DNA of 64,000 nucleotides from Megalonaias nervosa. Lineage: Eukaryota > Mollusca > Bivalvia > Unionida > Unionidae. Below the pieces are notes generated by a model. The model did no database searches. It was not told the DNA's origin and was given only the letters and a program-made list of their open reading frames with translations. Positions 29,871-41,963 of the stretch are shown in pieces (within the stretch, counting starts at the first letter, position 1; each line of letters begins with the position of its first letter). Where the stretch lies: NCBI GenBank assembly GCA_016617855.1, contig JAECUM010003664.1, positions 1 through 64,000 of the forward strand, written 5' to 3'. Position numbers and translations under genes: made by a program.

Positions 29871-31112
29871 TTTTACATACTTGTTCATCATGGTGAGTAG
29901 AGGCTCTGTGTGGTCTGTAAGTTCCAGGGTGAAGATGAAACCACTTTTCTTGTATGCATGATGCTATGCCTCAAGATCTTCTGGTAGAATATGCAACTGC
30001 AACAGGCCAGTAATTGCTGTTATTATCTTGCATTTCTCAACTTAAAGCTTAGGCCTAAGAAAGGTAATATGTGTTTCCAATAAGTGCTTGAAAATACTAA
30101 GACAAATAGTAAACATCCCAATAAATATGATTTCTAATACTGTTACCAACAAACAAACTGAAATCCAGAAGGATCACAACATTTAGAAAATCCAATTTTT
30201 TTAGTAAAAAAGAATTCTGTTTGTCATGGGTCAAAATAATTTCAAGGGTCAGCAGGCAAAAACTAGGGTCAAGCAACACAGCTTTCTTTTAGGTCTAATG
30301 TTTTAATTTTGAAGAGAAAATGCAATATCTAAAAATATGCATCATCATCAAATATCATTCAGTTACCCAATTTAAAGCAGCACAATCAATATACTGTAAA
30401 AATGTTTTCATAACAAATATGGCAAAAGATTTGTAATCCTCAAAATTTAGTCTCTAAACACTGAAATCATGAATTTATTAAAGAATTAATTTGGCGTCTT
30501 TCTCTCTACAATTTTTGTGACAAAATTAGGTTTCGTATTGGAGTTTAGTCTAAAATTTTACAGGTACTATTGCAACAACTCAAGGGGAGATACCATGCTA
30601 ATTATAACAATCTTAAATGTAACCTGTTACAGCAAGTTTAGTAAAAGATTAGGGTCTTTGTTTATATATCTGACTGCAGGCATCTTACATCCAATTCAAA
30701 ACTCTACAAAATAACTATGATAATAATATAGTCTTTGAACTGCTGTTTAGTGCTTCTGGTTTGACATGAGTTAGGTCACATAATAAAACTAAGTCATATG
30801 ATTTAGTAGAGAATGTTATCCCTTTTCGTTGTAGATTGCTGAAAACTGTGATGCAATAAAAAGCTGTTTATAAAATGGATATGCTGAAGGTTTAACAAAA
30901 AAATGAATGGATGAAAATTTGTACTGATGAGTGTTGGCATTTACATCGCCCTGACAGGTATTGTCAATAAACCATTCATTCCACGTCTTTACAAGGCATT
31001 AAGTCATAGAAATCATTGCATACCAGATAAATATTTACTATTAAAAAGGTTAAAATGGTAGTGATGTGCAAAAAAAAACCACTGTAATTGACAATGGTAA
31101 AGTATGTTTCTT
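29871..31112. other. Unassigned sequence, possible DIRS 5' part at its left edge
   Basis: The first 200 bases may still be DIRS Gag ('ctctgtgtggtctgtaag', 'gatcttctggtagaat'), but I cannot show it. The remainder up to 31.1 kb is A+T-rich with no gene or array. Confidence 0.45.
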
Positions 31113-31435
31113 GCTCAGTAGCGATTTCAGTTGACTGTAATCTGAAGAAAATACAACCACTCCATGCGCTAGTTAAAACAAGATGGAACTATAATCAATG
31201 AGCAATATTGTAGGTTATCTCAATATTTGTCAAAACAAGCAATACATGATGTGCTGCAAAATGAATAAAGCTGGATTCATGCTCAGTAGTGATTTCAGTG
31301 GACTGTCATCTAAAGGGAATACAGCTACTCCATGTGCTAGTTAAAACAAGATGGAACTAAAATCAATAATCGATATTGTAGGTTATCTCAATATTTGTCA
31401 AAACAAGCATTACATGATGTGTTACAAAATGAATG
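31113..31435. repeat. 168-bp tandem duplication
   Basis: 'gctcagtag(c/t)gatttcagt' starts copies at 31113 and 31281. Both contain 'ctagttaaaacaagatggaa', 'ttgtaggttatctcaatatt' and 'tgtcaaaacaagca'. About nine positions in ten agree by eye. Confidence 0.92.
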
Positions 31436-32449
31436 ATTGACAAAAGTTATTCAAATACACAAGCTTATGGATCACATGCTGGCAGTTGTCTTGATATCTA
31501 CTTAATGCATGATCCATATTAAACCTTTTAGCGGCTTCAGACAATTATATGAAACCTCATTAGCTAACTGCACATAAATAATAACACCAAATTGTCTGAA
31601 TGCTCATCAGTAGTTAGCTCTGTCCAAAACAAGATCTGCATATCTTCTGCTCAGAAGACCAGGAGATTGATCTTCATTCAGGGAGACTCCTGGATCTTCA
31701 TTCAGGGAAACTCCTGGATTATAAGGTATTATCAGATATGACAAAAGGTTTTGAAACTTATAAGTTGTCAAAAATTACTGACACACATCTGCTGCTTGTA
31801 ATGGAAAAGAGGAAAGTGCTACTATGAACACTGTATCCCTTTTAAGTCACTGTCTTTTTGCTTTGGTATCCAATTAAACAAAAACATCTAATGTATAATT
31901 TATGTTCATGGGTAATTAGGCTAAAGAAGCCACTGAAATCTCAAATCAAAACTATGCAGTTTGCTCAATAGTTAGGTAATCTTCTATGATTAGAATGCTA
32001 TACAAAATAATTTATATGTCATTTCTCTTTGAAATATCTTTAAATCCTTCCACAGCATTTTACGTTTTCTTTGCTATATAAATGAGTGTCATTACCATAG
32101 GCCTAAAGATGGGGGAAAAAGAAAGTAACATACTATGATGGAGAGGAAGTCACTAATACACATCTCAGATGTGTTCAGTCCTAAAATTCACATTAAACAG
32201 TCTGAAAAAAGCACATCAACATTTCTGTTGTGCCTTTTAAACTAGATTACAAGACATAAAAAGCAAGAAACCATTCTGAGAGATATTGGTTTGAGTTAGT
32301 TTGTTCTTTAAGGTATTATTGTGCCAATTGAGTTCCTTGTACATTTTTAAAATTTATGCCACATTATTTTAAGAAATCCAGTAAATTAGTAAGTTAAAAT
32401 ATCAAATGCATTAAGACTATTATACTTATGATATGCACTAATTTGGATA
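31436..32449. other. Unassigned sequence with a 24-bp tandem duplication
   Basis: 'gatcttcattcaggga(g/a)act' plus 'cctg' is repeated at 31669 and 31693 with one difference; 'ccaggag'/'ctcctgg' also lets it fold. Otherwise nothing recognised. Confidence 0.5.
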
Positions 32450-33690
32450 CAAATTAACATGAGGCTCAAGTGAGCTGAGATTGCTCATTTGCTTAAAAGC
32501 CAAATTAAAGAGCAGTTATCCAAGAAATCTTGGTCAATAGGCTGCTTGGTTGAAATTTGTTCCAATGCAATTGATTGCATATGTTATGAAACAGTTTGTT
32601 TCAAGGTTTCACTAGTTTTTGTATCTTCACCCATATCTAATGGCACATTGGCATATATTTTGTCCAATACTGAAAAGTGCCAATGCCAGAACACTTGTGT
32701 CAAAGCAGGCTATTTAGTGTTGCCAAAATGAATTTCCAGGAATTCAAGATAAGATCATTTCTTCTTTTTTAACTCTAAGTGTTGAAACTATCTCTGATAT
32801 TTTCCAGTGATAACAGTATTTTCAAATTAACTGCTGTAGTGGACATATTTAGATGTCAAAGTGGCACCATTTACACCAAACACCAACCAGTCCATTGGAC
32901 AAATGTGTGATATTTTATTGGCTGAAAAGAATTTTAAGGAATCAAGATAAGAGCTTTTCTTCTTTTTAACTGTTCAGTGCTGAAACTATCTGGTAGCAAT
33001 ATTTGATATAAGATTAGCAGTATTTTCATACAGGACCAACTAGACATCACAAGTCCATTGGTAAAAACCCCATGTCAATATGACAATCCATTCACAAGGA
33101 GTAGCAATAATAACATTTCAAGATGGCTATGGTGGTGGCCATATTGGAAGTCATATGGCATCATTGGCATTTACAGCTAAGTAGACACCACAATAATTCT
33201 TCTGATGAAAACCCTATATTAAAATGACTTTCTTTTAGAAGGAAACTCAGTAACAAGATTTTTAAGACAGATCCTGTGGAGTCCATATTGGAAGTCAGAT
33301 CTGTGCCATTTTCATTTAGGAACAAATAGACATCATAACTTGCATTTTGGGTGGAACGCCATGTTGATAATAAAAAAATTTTAAAGATGGCCACTGTGGT
33401 GTCCAAAATGGAGATCTGATACTGGTAAGCACTGTTTTAATTTAGGGCCAACTAGAGATCATAAGATGTCTTTCAGTGAAAAACCTATGTCAACATGGCC
33501 ATCTGTCTCAGCCTGGCAGTGACATCACAATTTTCAAAATGGCAGCCATATTGGGATGCTCCCAGTCAAATTTGAGTAAAATTGATTGTTTCAAGTTTTT
33601 AAAGTAGCAATTGCTGATGGTCACACTGTGCATGATGGATGAAGAGCCATACCATAAGGTGACTCAGCCTTATGGTCAGCTCAGCTAAGG
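32450..33690. repeat. Composite repeat with diverged ~125-bp and ~205-bp units
   Basis: The block opens with 'catgaggctcaagtgagctg' and closes with 'ggtgactcagccttatggtc' and 'agctcagctaagg', which look like a related pair of ends. Between are units with 'aaaccctatgtcaa(t/c)at', 'tttcaagatggc(t/c)a(t/c)', 'gtggtggccatattggaagt' and 'aggaccaactagacatca'. Earlier, 'cttctttttaactgttcagtg'-type segments recur about 205 bp apart. The organisation fits a pearl/Helentron-like element with an internal array. Related units lie at 44.28-44.70 kb. Confidence 0.6.
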
Positions 33691-33945
33691 ATTAGTAAAA
33701 TAAAACATTTTTTACCAAAATACTTATAATCATCTTTTGAAATACAGTATTACATGTACAACTCTGAAATGAAAGGAACTAATTCACATATAATACTAAA
33801 TGTTGCAAATAACTACTGAATATCTTTCTCCTGGTACTGGCAACAGTGGAAAACTGATTTAAATTAAATGAATGCAATATTTAACACCAAATATACTGGG
33901 ATTCATCCTGCTGTGCCAGTGCTATTTGCAAATTTTGTTCATGTT

Positions 33946-34026
33946 CAGTCAGTCAGTCAGTCTGTCTCTGTCTGTATGTATGTATGCATGCATGCATGCA
34001 TGCATGTATGTATGTATGTATGTATG

Positions 34027-34057
<31 letters not shown>

Positions 34058-34072
34058 GTATGTATGTATGAC
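33946..34072. repeat. Compound tetranucleotide microsatellite
   Basis: CAGT units pass into CTGT, then TGTA, TGCA and a long TATG run with a single A substitution near the end. It creates Cys-Met-Tyr/Val repeats in two frames, which are not genes. Confidence 0.97.
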
Positions 34073-34269
34073 TTTATTTCCTCTTCAACAGTGCCAAGAA
34101 AAATTTAAGTTAAAAAAATGTAAAGGTAATAGTTTCAAAAAACCTTCACAATCATCCCAATAAATGTAATGAGAATACTGTGAATGCCACAATATACATC
34201 CATCCCATGTTTTAATACATGGTCTTCTATGTAGATAACTGAAATTTGTCTGCATAAACCAGTTTTCTT

Positions 34270-34451
34270 CTTTCATTCACAGTCCATGACCTCTGACACT
34301 TTGATCAATAGACTTCAGCATTACCAAATTTAAAAGCCATCCACAAAGTTCAATTCAGGTCTGTGATGTAGAATTAATTTTATTGTGCAGAAACAATTGA
34401 TATTTTGTTTTTTACTTTTTGATCCCAAGCATAATAGGGTTCTTCCTTACC
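34270..34451 (+). repeat. Half-site repeat family fragment
   Basis: One to two units of the family best seen at 57.7-58.8 kb: 'ttcttctttcattcacagtc', 'catgacctctgacact', 'aagccatccacaaagttcaa', 'tgatgtagaattaat' and 'gtgcagaaaca'. The TGACCT half-sites are degenerate here. Confidence 0.65.
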
Positions 34452-34690
34452 CCAAATTGGACACCATAGTTCTTAGGTATATCAGTACCAGTATATGATC
34501 AGGTAATACACAGAAATTAAAATTCTCATGTACATTTGTGCATGATCAGGTAATACACAGAAACCATAGTTCTTGTGTACTTTTGTACATGATCAGGTAA
34601 TTTGCAGAAATCATAGTACTTGTGTACCTTTGTACCATACATGAACAGATAACACATCGTCAGAAACCATAGTCCCTATGTATGCATACA
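34452..34690. repeat. 47-bp tandem repeat, ~5 copies
   Basis: 'gatcaggtaatacacagaaa' followed by 'ccatagttcttgtgtactttt' and 'gtacat' recurs at about 34498, 34545 and 34591, with degraded units on both sides. Confidence 0.88.
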
Positions 34691-36039
34691 TTATAATTTT
34701 TTTCACCCAAAACACATATATATATATGTTCCACCTTGTAGCAATATGTCACCTTATGTACAATTATTTACCTACTTTACACCTTTTCTGGAGCTTGCTA
34801 GATAGCAGGCCAAATTTTGAGGCTTGGACACCAATGTATTCTCAGAACCTAAGCTAAAAGTGAAACCTGACTGCATTATGGAAATGTTATATAAACTGAT
34901 TTAACTTTTGAGACCATAAAGATGACTTGTATATAAAATATTTGGAATCTCAGTGAAATCCTGATCACTCACTATTCAAACAGATCTGCGTCAAGACACA
35001 TGCATTATAGCATTATATCTACAATATGGATGATCTAAAAATATAATGAAGATTTTTTTACACCTAGACTTTTAAGTTATATAGAAGAGATTAGATGAAA
35101 TAATATATAAATTTATAGTTTTCTTATCATTCTGTTCAATTCAGCAGCCTTGTGATATCTAATAATTTTCTGCTATCAGTTCCAATTGCTTGCCAATGGA
35201 TTACCATAAATTCCTGATTATAAGTTGGATCCATACTGCTCAATTACAATGACTGATATTATTTATGGCAACAAATATAAGTAATAAATATAATGAAATG
35301 TATAGTCTGTGTACCAGACAACACATGTTGCTGAATAAGCATTTTTTGTATGAAAAGATATTTGATGCTATTTCAAGCCATATGCAGACTTATTTTAGAC
35401 TTATGGCTAGACAAACTCTTTCAGTAAGCTCAGAAGCTTTATTGTCTAAACTGTAGACACAGTTAGCACTTCATCACCATGAGAAGCTATAACGACATTG
35501 TACATTAAAAGCTCACATACATGACCAAATCACCCCAAGGACTTCATTGTGTACAGTTGTCACTGTATTTGTATAATAATTCAATCATAGGTAACACTTT
35601 TATGGTCAAGATTGACAAAATGATGCCTCTGTAATCAGCATTTTAAATAAATCAGAACCTGCTTATGTGTATCTATTATTGTTTAATGTCATGTCAGCAC
35701 AAGAAAGGCTGTAGGGCAATAAAGGTAAAGCTCTAAAATGTAAAGATAAAGAATTAGACAAAAAAACTTGAGGAAGATAAACCCTTCCAAATAAATTTTT
35801 AAACATGAAGTTTAACTTACAAGGTAAAAAGGTAAAGATGTTACAATTTTGTAACAGGTATTAAAATAAAATATCAAGGTAAAAAAATTAAAATCTTTAA
35901 TTTTAGCATCAAAATTTGAAACAAATAGTTGAATACTTTATAAAGTGACTGGCCCCTCTCTGAAAATTGCTGGACTTGGGTCACCAGACAAGTGGCAATC
36001 TCATATGCTGACTATAAAATCCTCGATTAAAGCAGTATC
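34691..36039. other. Unassigned sequence with a THF end fragment
   Basis: No gene. A short AT run lies at 34720. The string 'taccataaattcctgattat' followed by 'aagttggatcc' at 35202-35233 resembles the left end of the THF element, truncated. The small open frame at 35265-35456 has no recognisable motif. Confidence 0.5.
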
Positions 36040-36985
36040 TTCCCACACTTAGCTATAGGTATTTTATCACCTTGCCCTCAATTATCTCCACTGTAGAGAG
36101 ATCAAATGGCTAAAATAGTCATTTTATCACCTTGCCCTCCATTATCTCCCTCTATGAACAGATTAGATGGCTAAAATAATTTGTTTGTCACATTGCCCTC
36201 AATTATCTCCCAATGGGGACAAATCAAATGGATAAAATAGACATTTTATCACCCTGCCTCCATTATCTCCTTCTGGGGACAGATCTGATGAATAAAATAT
36301 ACATTTTATCGCCAGAAAGTTACACTCAACTACCTGTCTCTGGGGACAAATCAAATGGCTAAAATAGACATTTTATCACCTTGCCCTCAATTATCACCAA
36401 GTGAGGAGAGATCAAATAGATAAAATAGCCATTTTATCACCTTCCACTCCATTATATCCCTCAAAGGACAGATCTGATGGCTAAAATAGACATTTTATCA
36501 CCAGAAAGTTACCCTCAATTATCTGCTTCTGGGGACAAATCAAATGGCTAAAACAGATATTTTTTATCACCTTGCCATCCATTAACTCCCTCTGGGACAA
36601 ATTAGATGGCTAAAATAGACATTTATCACCTTGCCCTCAATTATCTCCCACTGGAGACAGATAAGATAGATAATATAGACATCACATTGCCCTCAGTTAT
36701 CTCCCTCTGGGGCCAGACCAGATGGCTAAAATAGAGATTGCCATCACCTTGCCCTCCATTATCTCCCTCAATGGACAGGTGAGTTGGCTAAAATAGACAT
36801 TTTGTCACCTTGCCTTCAATTATCTCCCTCAGGGGACAGATCACATGGCTAAAATAGACATTTTATCACCTTGCCTCCATTATTTCTCACTGAGGACAGA
36901 TCAAATGGCTAAAAGATATATTTTATCACCTTGCCTCCATTATCTCCCTCTGAGGACAGATCAAAGGCTAAAATAGTGATGCATT
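36040..36985. repeat. ~61-bp minisatellite, ~15 copies
   Basis: Consensus parts are 'attttatcaccttgccctca', 'attatctccctctggggaca' and 'gatcaaatggctaaaataga'. Variants include units with 'accagaaagttaccctcaat' in place of the 'ttgccctc' part, occurring at about 36.31 and 36.50 kb, so some higher-order structure exists. Flanks are single-copy A+T-rich DNA. Confidence 0.93.
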
Positions 36986-37282
36986 TCTGCATGTCAGAAA
37001 ATTATACTCCTATAAATATAAAAAAACTCGGTATTTCATCTTAGCTAGTGTTGAATACTGCATACATGGGAATGACATTGTAATTCCATAGATGGGGTCT
37101 ATAACTGTTGACTGTTATGTACCATGAACCATGGTGAAGTGAAAGTGACTCAACATTCAATCAACACATTTATGAGTGTCAGCAGAATGGAAGGGGCCAA
37201 AGAGGAAAGGGGGATAAACAAAACCAAAATGCCAGTCACATGTACAGTAATAACATACTACCTGCCAATTTATATAACAATT

Positions 37283-37502
37283 AGGATGACCATCTCACTT
37301 ATAAGTTTAGTCAAACTGCAAACAACAAAGCTCATTTTCTGCCATAGCATAACGTGCCTGCAGATCAGGTCTTTGTTTCTGTTCTACTGATTACTCCTAA
37401 CAAACTGCCCGGACCCAGATTTGCCATTAGATTATGAGATGGCAGATCTAGGTCTGTGTAGTTTGCAGTTAGACCTGACTTATAAGCGAGCACATACAGT
37501 AA
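37283..37502. mobile_element. THF fold-back element, copy H
   Basis: Inverted orientation: 'gatgaccatctcacttataa' at the left, 'cataacgtgcctgcagatca' first palindrome, spacer 'gattactcctaacaaactgc', second palindrome 'cccagatttgcc' with 'ggcagatctaggtctg', and 'acttataagcgagcacatac' at the right. Confidence 0.82.
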
Positions 37503-37624
37503 GACAGCCCCTGTGCAAGAACATTGATTATGATATCTGTCAGCTTAAAGTTTCTGAAACCTATATTTTTACATGTCTGTCAGCTTGGCTGATGTTTTGA
37601 ATAGGGCCATGGGATGAGGAGCAG

Positions 37625-37890
37625 CTAGGACAAACAAGAGTATCATGAAAGTACATACATTATATGCCCACCGCATGCTTAATAGTCATCTATGTAGAAA
37701 GTCTGGTACTGATAAAATTCTGTTCTTTCAGAGTGATCTTGACCTTTGCACTTTTGAGGCTGAAATTAGCACGCTTCTTCCTTACCCCAAATGCAAGCCA
37801 TAAAAAATTTATAACTGCAGATGATGGATATTATGACTCTATGGTCTTAAACAAAGTAACAGAAAAGAGTCAAAACCAAAAAGTTTTGTA
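37625..37890 (+). repeat. Half-site repeat family copy
   Basis: It starts with 'ggacaaacaagagtatcatg' and contains 'ctttcagagtgatcttgacc', 'tttgcacttttgaggc' and 'ttcttccttaccccaaatgc'. It ends with 'ctgcagatgatggatattat'. Same family as 55.4, 57.7 and 60.9 kb. Confidence 0.65.
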
Positions 37891-38789
37891 AAATTCAACA
37901 AATAATTTGTTTCCCTCGAATACAAAGTGAAAATTTAAAAAAAAAACAAACTAACAGGATTGCAAATTAAATCCAAAATAATCCAAAAAGTTCTATCACC
38001 AGTCCTAATGAATAAAGTTCTAATTAAATTCCAGTGGCATTTGAATTAAGATCCAACACTGAGAGTGTTGATATGCCTGTAGTCTTGAATTTACTGATGT
38101 ATTGGTGAACTAATGTGTAATGATGTGCCAACAGTCTTTTGATGAATAACTGAAATATAATCCAAGATATCCTTGTTTGAATTCACTAAAATTCCCAGAT
38201 AATGTCACTGTCCATGAATATTATTCATGAGCACTTTGTATTTCCAGAGAATAAATAACTTGAATAAATAATTTCACTAAAATCAAATATTGAACACATC
38301 AATACAAATGATTCTACATCAAGATCTTTCACCAAGAATTAATCATTTTTAGATCAACAAGATTATAAAGCACCACTTGGCCTAGGTGATAATTAGCATT
38401 TTCTGGAAATACTATGACTTAATGGAATTTTCCACTCAAGAACATTCTGGGTTCTAAAGAAGATAAAATCTGTTACCAAAATATAATATAGATGTGGTAA
38501 ACTATTTATGTAGGCTAGGTATTTTTTATGGGGAATTCCAATAACCATGACCCAGAATTTTTACTTCTATTGATAATTATCCTAATATTAAACCCACACT
38601 CCTATAGAAATATTAGCTATGTATTATTTGTTTACCAAAATAAAAACATCATCAGTGTCTCTAGTCAGGAACACAGTGAACTTAATTTTGGACAAGGTCA
38701 TGTACAAATTATAATTAAACTTATAATCATGGAGAAAAATTAATAAATATAATATACCTAACAATGGAGGACTCCACTTATTGTGCTGA
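37891..38789. other. Unassigned sequence
   Basis: A+T-rich, no array or element recognised. The 71-codon plus-strand frame at 38528-38743 shows no motif I know. Confidence 0.5.
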
Positions 38790-39110
38790 AACCATATTTC
38801 TTCCTTCAGTCTGTGAGCTTGGTCTGTGACTTTATCACCCTTACATCAATAGGGTTCTTCCTCACCCCAAGTGCAGAACTCGAGTTATTTTGCAGAAACA
38901 GTTTTCCTTTCTTCAGTTACACTGACCCTGACCTTCAAGCCTTTTAGTTGAAAATCAACAGAGTTCTTCCTAAGCAAGTGCAAGCCATCAGTAAAGTTTT
39001 AGAAATGTAGATGGTGGACAACTAAGTTATTATGCAGATGCCAACTTGATCACAGATGGCCAGACATCATCATAACATAATATGCTAAGCTTACTGCAGG
39101 TTTATACAAA
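38790..39110 (+). repeat. Half-site repeat family copy, two units
   Basis: Units contain 'ttcttccttcagtctgtgag', 'tcaatagggttcttcctcac' with 'cccaagtgcag', then 'gttacactgaccctgacctt' and 'agatggtggacaactaagtt'. The end 'gatcacagatggccagacat' with 'catcataacataatatg' corresponds to the end of the array at 58.7 kb. Confidence 0.7.
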
Positions 39111-39195
39111 TTGGGAGCCATGATGCAACTGTGTTTTATATCAAAATTCATGTTATAACAACGTGGATTCTAGTGGATTTTCCCTGTATGTATTT

Positions 39196-39200
<5 letters not shown>

Positions 39201-39251
<51 letters not shown>
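39201..39251. repeat. (GA)n microsatellite
   Basis: About 25 uninterrupted GA units. Confidence 0.97.
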
Positions 39252-39253
<2 letters not shown>

Positions 39254-39439
39254 TATAAACAAGGACTCAAGAGACAGATTTGTTCTGAGTGACTATGGAT
39301 TAATCATGAGTGGTGTGTGGCCTGTAATCTTCATCATTTTGTGCAATATTACATTTTTTGCCTGCACTTAAATTACTGGATTGTTACCACAGAAGATTCA
39401 TAGTTTGTTGTTGCTTAATGATGGTGACAATGATGTTGA

Positions 39440-39477
39440 TGTTATTATTATTATTAGTAGTAGTAGTAGTAGTAGTC
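39440..39477. repeat. (ATT)n(AGT)n microsatellite
   Basis: Short ATT run passing into seven AGT units. A poly-Leu/poly-Val frame over it is an artefact. Confidence 0.92.
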
Positions 39478-40198
39478 CAGATGTTGATATTAGAAACATC
39501 TAGGCACTCTAAAGTTTTAACAAGCCAACAAATATCAATCTACCTTGAGTGCATTTACAGTGCTAACTGATCTAGGTCTATTTTCCTGATTTCACACTTG
39601 CAGCAGCAAACAGTGTGTGCTCTTTCCATCAAAGCTTTGTAGCTTGAAAAGGTTATTAAATTTTGTCTTTTTATATAAAAAAATTAAGACTTGTATTTTT
39701 CTTTAAAACGATGTCATCAACAACATTTCTCAAAACCCTCCAAAAATGTTAGTGCACATTAAAATGCTCTCCTCTCTTTAAGCAATAATAAGTGATTTTA
39801 TCTAATAACTTTGTAATTGTTGCTATTATCGAGTTTCACATAATGAAAGATAGTGCTTCAAGGTCATCAAATTTGCTGGCTTCAAGGTCATCAAATTTGC
39901 TTACAGTGATTAAATCAATGTTACTTTCTCAAATGAAAATTTTGTGGGTTAATGTCATTTTCTGTATTCATTTCAAATTCGTATTTTCAAAGTTCTATTT
40001 ATCTTCAACAGCTGTCAAGTTAGAAAGCAGATGAGATAATCTGAGGTAGGAACTAATACAGCATATGACACATCTTCTAGTAATAATGTACAAGTATCAG
40101 TATCAGTATGCCAAGCTTCATTCCTTTATCATAAACACCTTTAAAGTTATAGAACTGAAAGAAAAGGGTGATGAAAAATATATTTTATTCATGAGGTA
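39478..40198. other. Unassigned sequence with a 24-bp duplication
   Basis: 'ttcaaggtcatcaaatttgc' plus 'tggc' is duplicated at 39857 and 39881. It falls in an 80-codon frame (39792-40034) with no recognisable domain. Nothing else identified. Confidence 0.5.
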
Positions 40199-40690
40199 TT
40201 AATTTTAATGATGCAACACTTACCTGTTGCTATTGCATAGCTAGTTTTTTTTCCAGGTTAAAAATACCCTGACCATATGATGCAAATTCATCCTCCCATT
40301 ATGGTGAACCAGAAGATTCCAGAACACTGGATTGTCTCTGGGAAACCCTGTGCATTTGATGGTCAAGTGTATTCCTTACATTCTTAAATAGACTGACCAC
40401 ATGATGAGAATTTGTCCTCCCATTAGGGTGAACCTGAAGATTCCAGAACACTGGAACATCCTTGGGAAACCAAATACTTTTGCTGGTCATGTGTATTCCC
40501 TTCATTCTTTTCTGGGAAGCAGCCTGATTTTGTGGGACATCACATCAGAGTGGGAGGAGAGAATCTGGCAATAGCAACTGGTAAATATTACATCATCATT
40601 AAAATTAGTTTTGCCCCTCCCCAACAAACACAAGATTTAATATCAGTAATACTGTACCTGTTGCTATTGAATAACTGAATTTGTCAGTTT
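40199..40690 (-). mobile_element. DIRS-like element 2, 3' terminal region
   Basis: Inverted arms: 40199-40236 ('aattttaatgatgcaacact', 'tacctgttgctattgc') and 40568-40607 ('gcaatagcaactggtaaata', 'catcatcattaaaatta'), matching the arm pair at 23.45-23.72 kb. Between the arms a ~122-bp block ('gaccatatgatg', 'tcctcccattatggtgaacc', 'gaagattccagaacactgga') is present twice in tandem (about 40268 and 40390). The same block in inverse orientation marks the opposite end of this element at 42.66-42.80 kb. Confidence 0.72.
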
Positions 40691-40991
40691 TGGTGGGAGG
40701 TTGATAGTCCCACAACTGGTGAATAAAAAAACAGATGCAACAAATACTTAAGGTTCAGTCTGGTGCCAACATAAACCAATGGAAGACGTACACTCTGTAT
40801 GAGAGGGAGCAAATCCCTAGGGCTGTCCATCATTGTCCTTAGGAAAGGAGGAATGGGCAAACATACCTCCTCCAGGGTCTTTGCAGAGTGCCTTTTAAGA
40901 ACCAGCCTACAAACAGGGAGCTATGAAATAGGATTGTTACTTTGACTGGGGCTGCGCAGCTTTAAAGAATTTATCTGGACTCTGAGGGCAG
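40691..40991 (-). mobile_element. DIRS-like element 2, region between Gag and 3' end
   Basis: GC-richer than the surroundings and probably part of the element. RT motifs are absent, and I cannot assign it to recombinase with confidence. The RT and most recombinase sequence appears deleted. Confidence 0.4.
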
Positions 40992-41963
40992 TCAGGACAA
41001 TATTGCCTCTAAGCCAGTTTCAAAGAGCCAAGAGGGGATGCAAATGACCCGATGTTGTTGGTCCTTCAAATCCTGAGTAGCCTCGGAGGTGATGAGCCCT
41101 CCATAGTGAGTCTCCATCTCAAGGGGAGCTGCCCTCAGAAGGTTCTTATTGTGTTCCAGTAAAACCTTGGTAAGGGTCCTGGGCAACATCCCTGTAGAGG
41201 TGGAAATGTTCTGCTGACAAGGCATGGAGAGGGACATCACATACCTAGAAAGTTTTTGCCACTACTTCCAGACAAAGATTCCTTTTTTAGCAGGCTGAAT
41301 GACCTAGTCTTTTGTTCCAGTGATTCCAGAGTTTGCAATGGAAAGCAAGCCCAGATGACAGTACAAAGGCCCATATGAGTTGCTTCAGCATCCAAGGTGG
41401 GAGGTTTAGTGGGTCAAGAAGGGATTTGCACCTTATAGCAAGAAGGAGCTATCAGGGCTTGTAATGTAAAGGGGAAGGAGATGGACCATCCCTCTGTTGT
41501 CTACCGAAGACCTGATCCTTGCTAAATCTTCAAGAGAGAACTCCTTAATCACTACAGAATGAGAAAGCAGCAAGAGATCTGGTTGAAAGCTTGACCTAGA
41601 AAGCTTTACCAGACTGGAGAGAATTTTAGTGTCACCAATACCTGAAAGTTTGGGACACAGGTCACTGGGTAGGATGTGGAAAACCTTGTTTACCACTCTA
41701 GTAAAAGATCAGCTCTCTTCCTCCTCTGCCACCTTATGGGTGAGAGGAGACAGAAGACCCAAAGGGAGGGGTTTCCACCTCAGCCTGGTCTGTGTCAAGC
41801 TCATCCCACTCTCTCTCTTGGGAGGCAGGGCTACAAGACACCACATCTCTCTGTTGCGGAGGTGACTTTGAGGGAAGAGTTTGAACCGGTGACTACTCCC
41901 ATAGAGATAACAGACTGTCCTTAACAGTGGACTCAGCAGGTGGAAGGGTGACTTTCCATCCAA
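40992..41963 (-). pseudogene. DIRS-like Gag remnant of element 2
   Basis: Three minus-strand frames follow each other: 41709-41963, 41433-41696 and 40992-41240. The middle one starts 'VVNKVFHILPSDLCPKLSG', preceded by an acidic/Ser run. The last contains 'VLLEHNKNLLRAAPLE', 'YGGLITSEATQDLKDQQ', the arrangement of a DIRS Gag C-terminal half. Both segments are matched in element 1 at 29.6 and 28.85/25.95 kb, giving two independent copies. The call to Gag is from order and similarity to DIRS Gag as I remember it; frameshifts make it non-functional. Confidence 0.6.

Noticed and set aside
33868..34071. Cys-Met-Tyr-Val repeat protein
   Set aside because: Frames over a TATG/TGCA tetranucleotide microsatellite.
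41629..41924. Two overlapping plus-strand frames of about 80 codons
   Set aside because: They overlap the minus-strand DIRS Gag remnant, which has matching sequence in a second copy.
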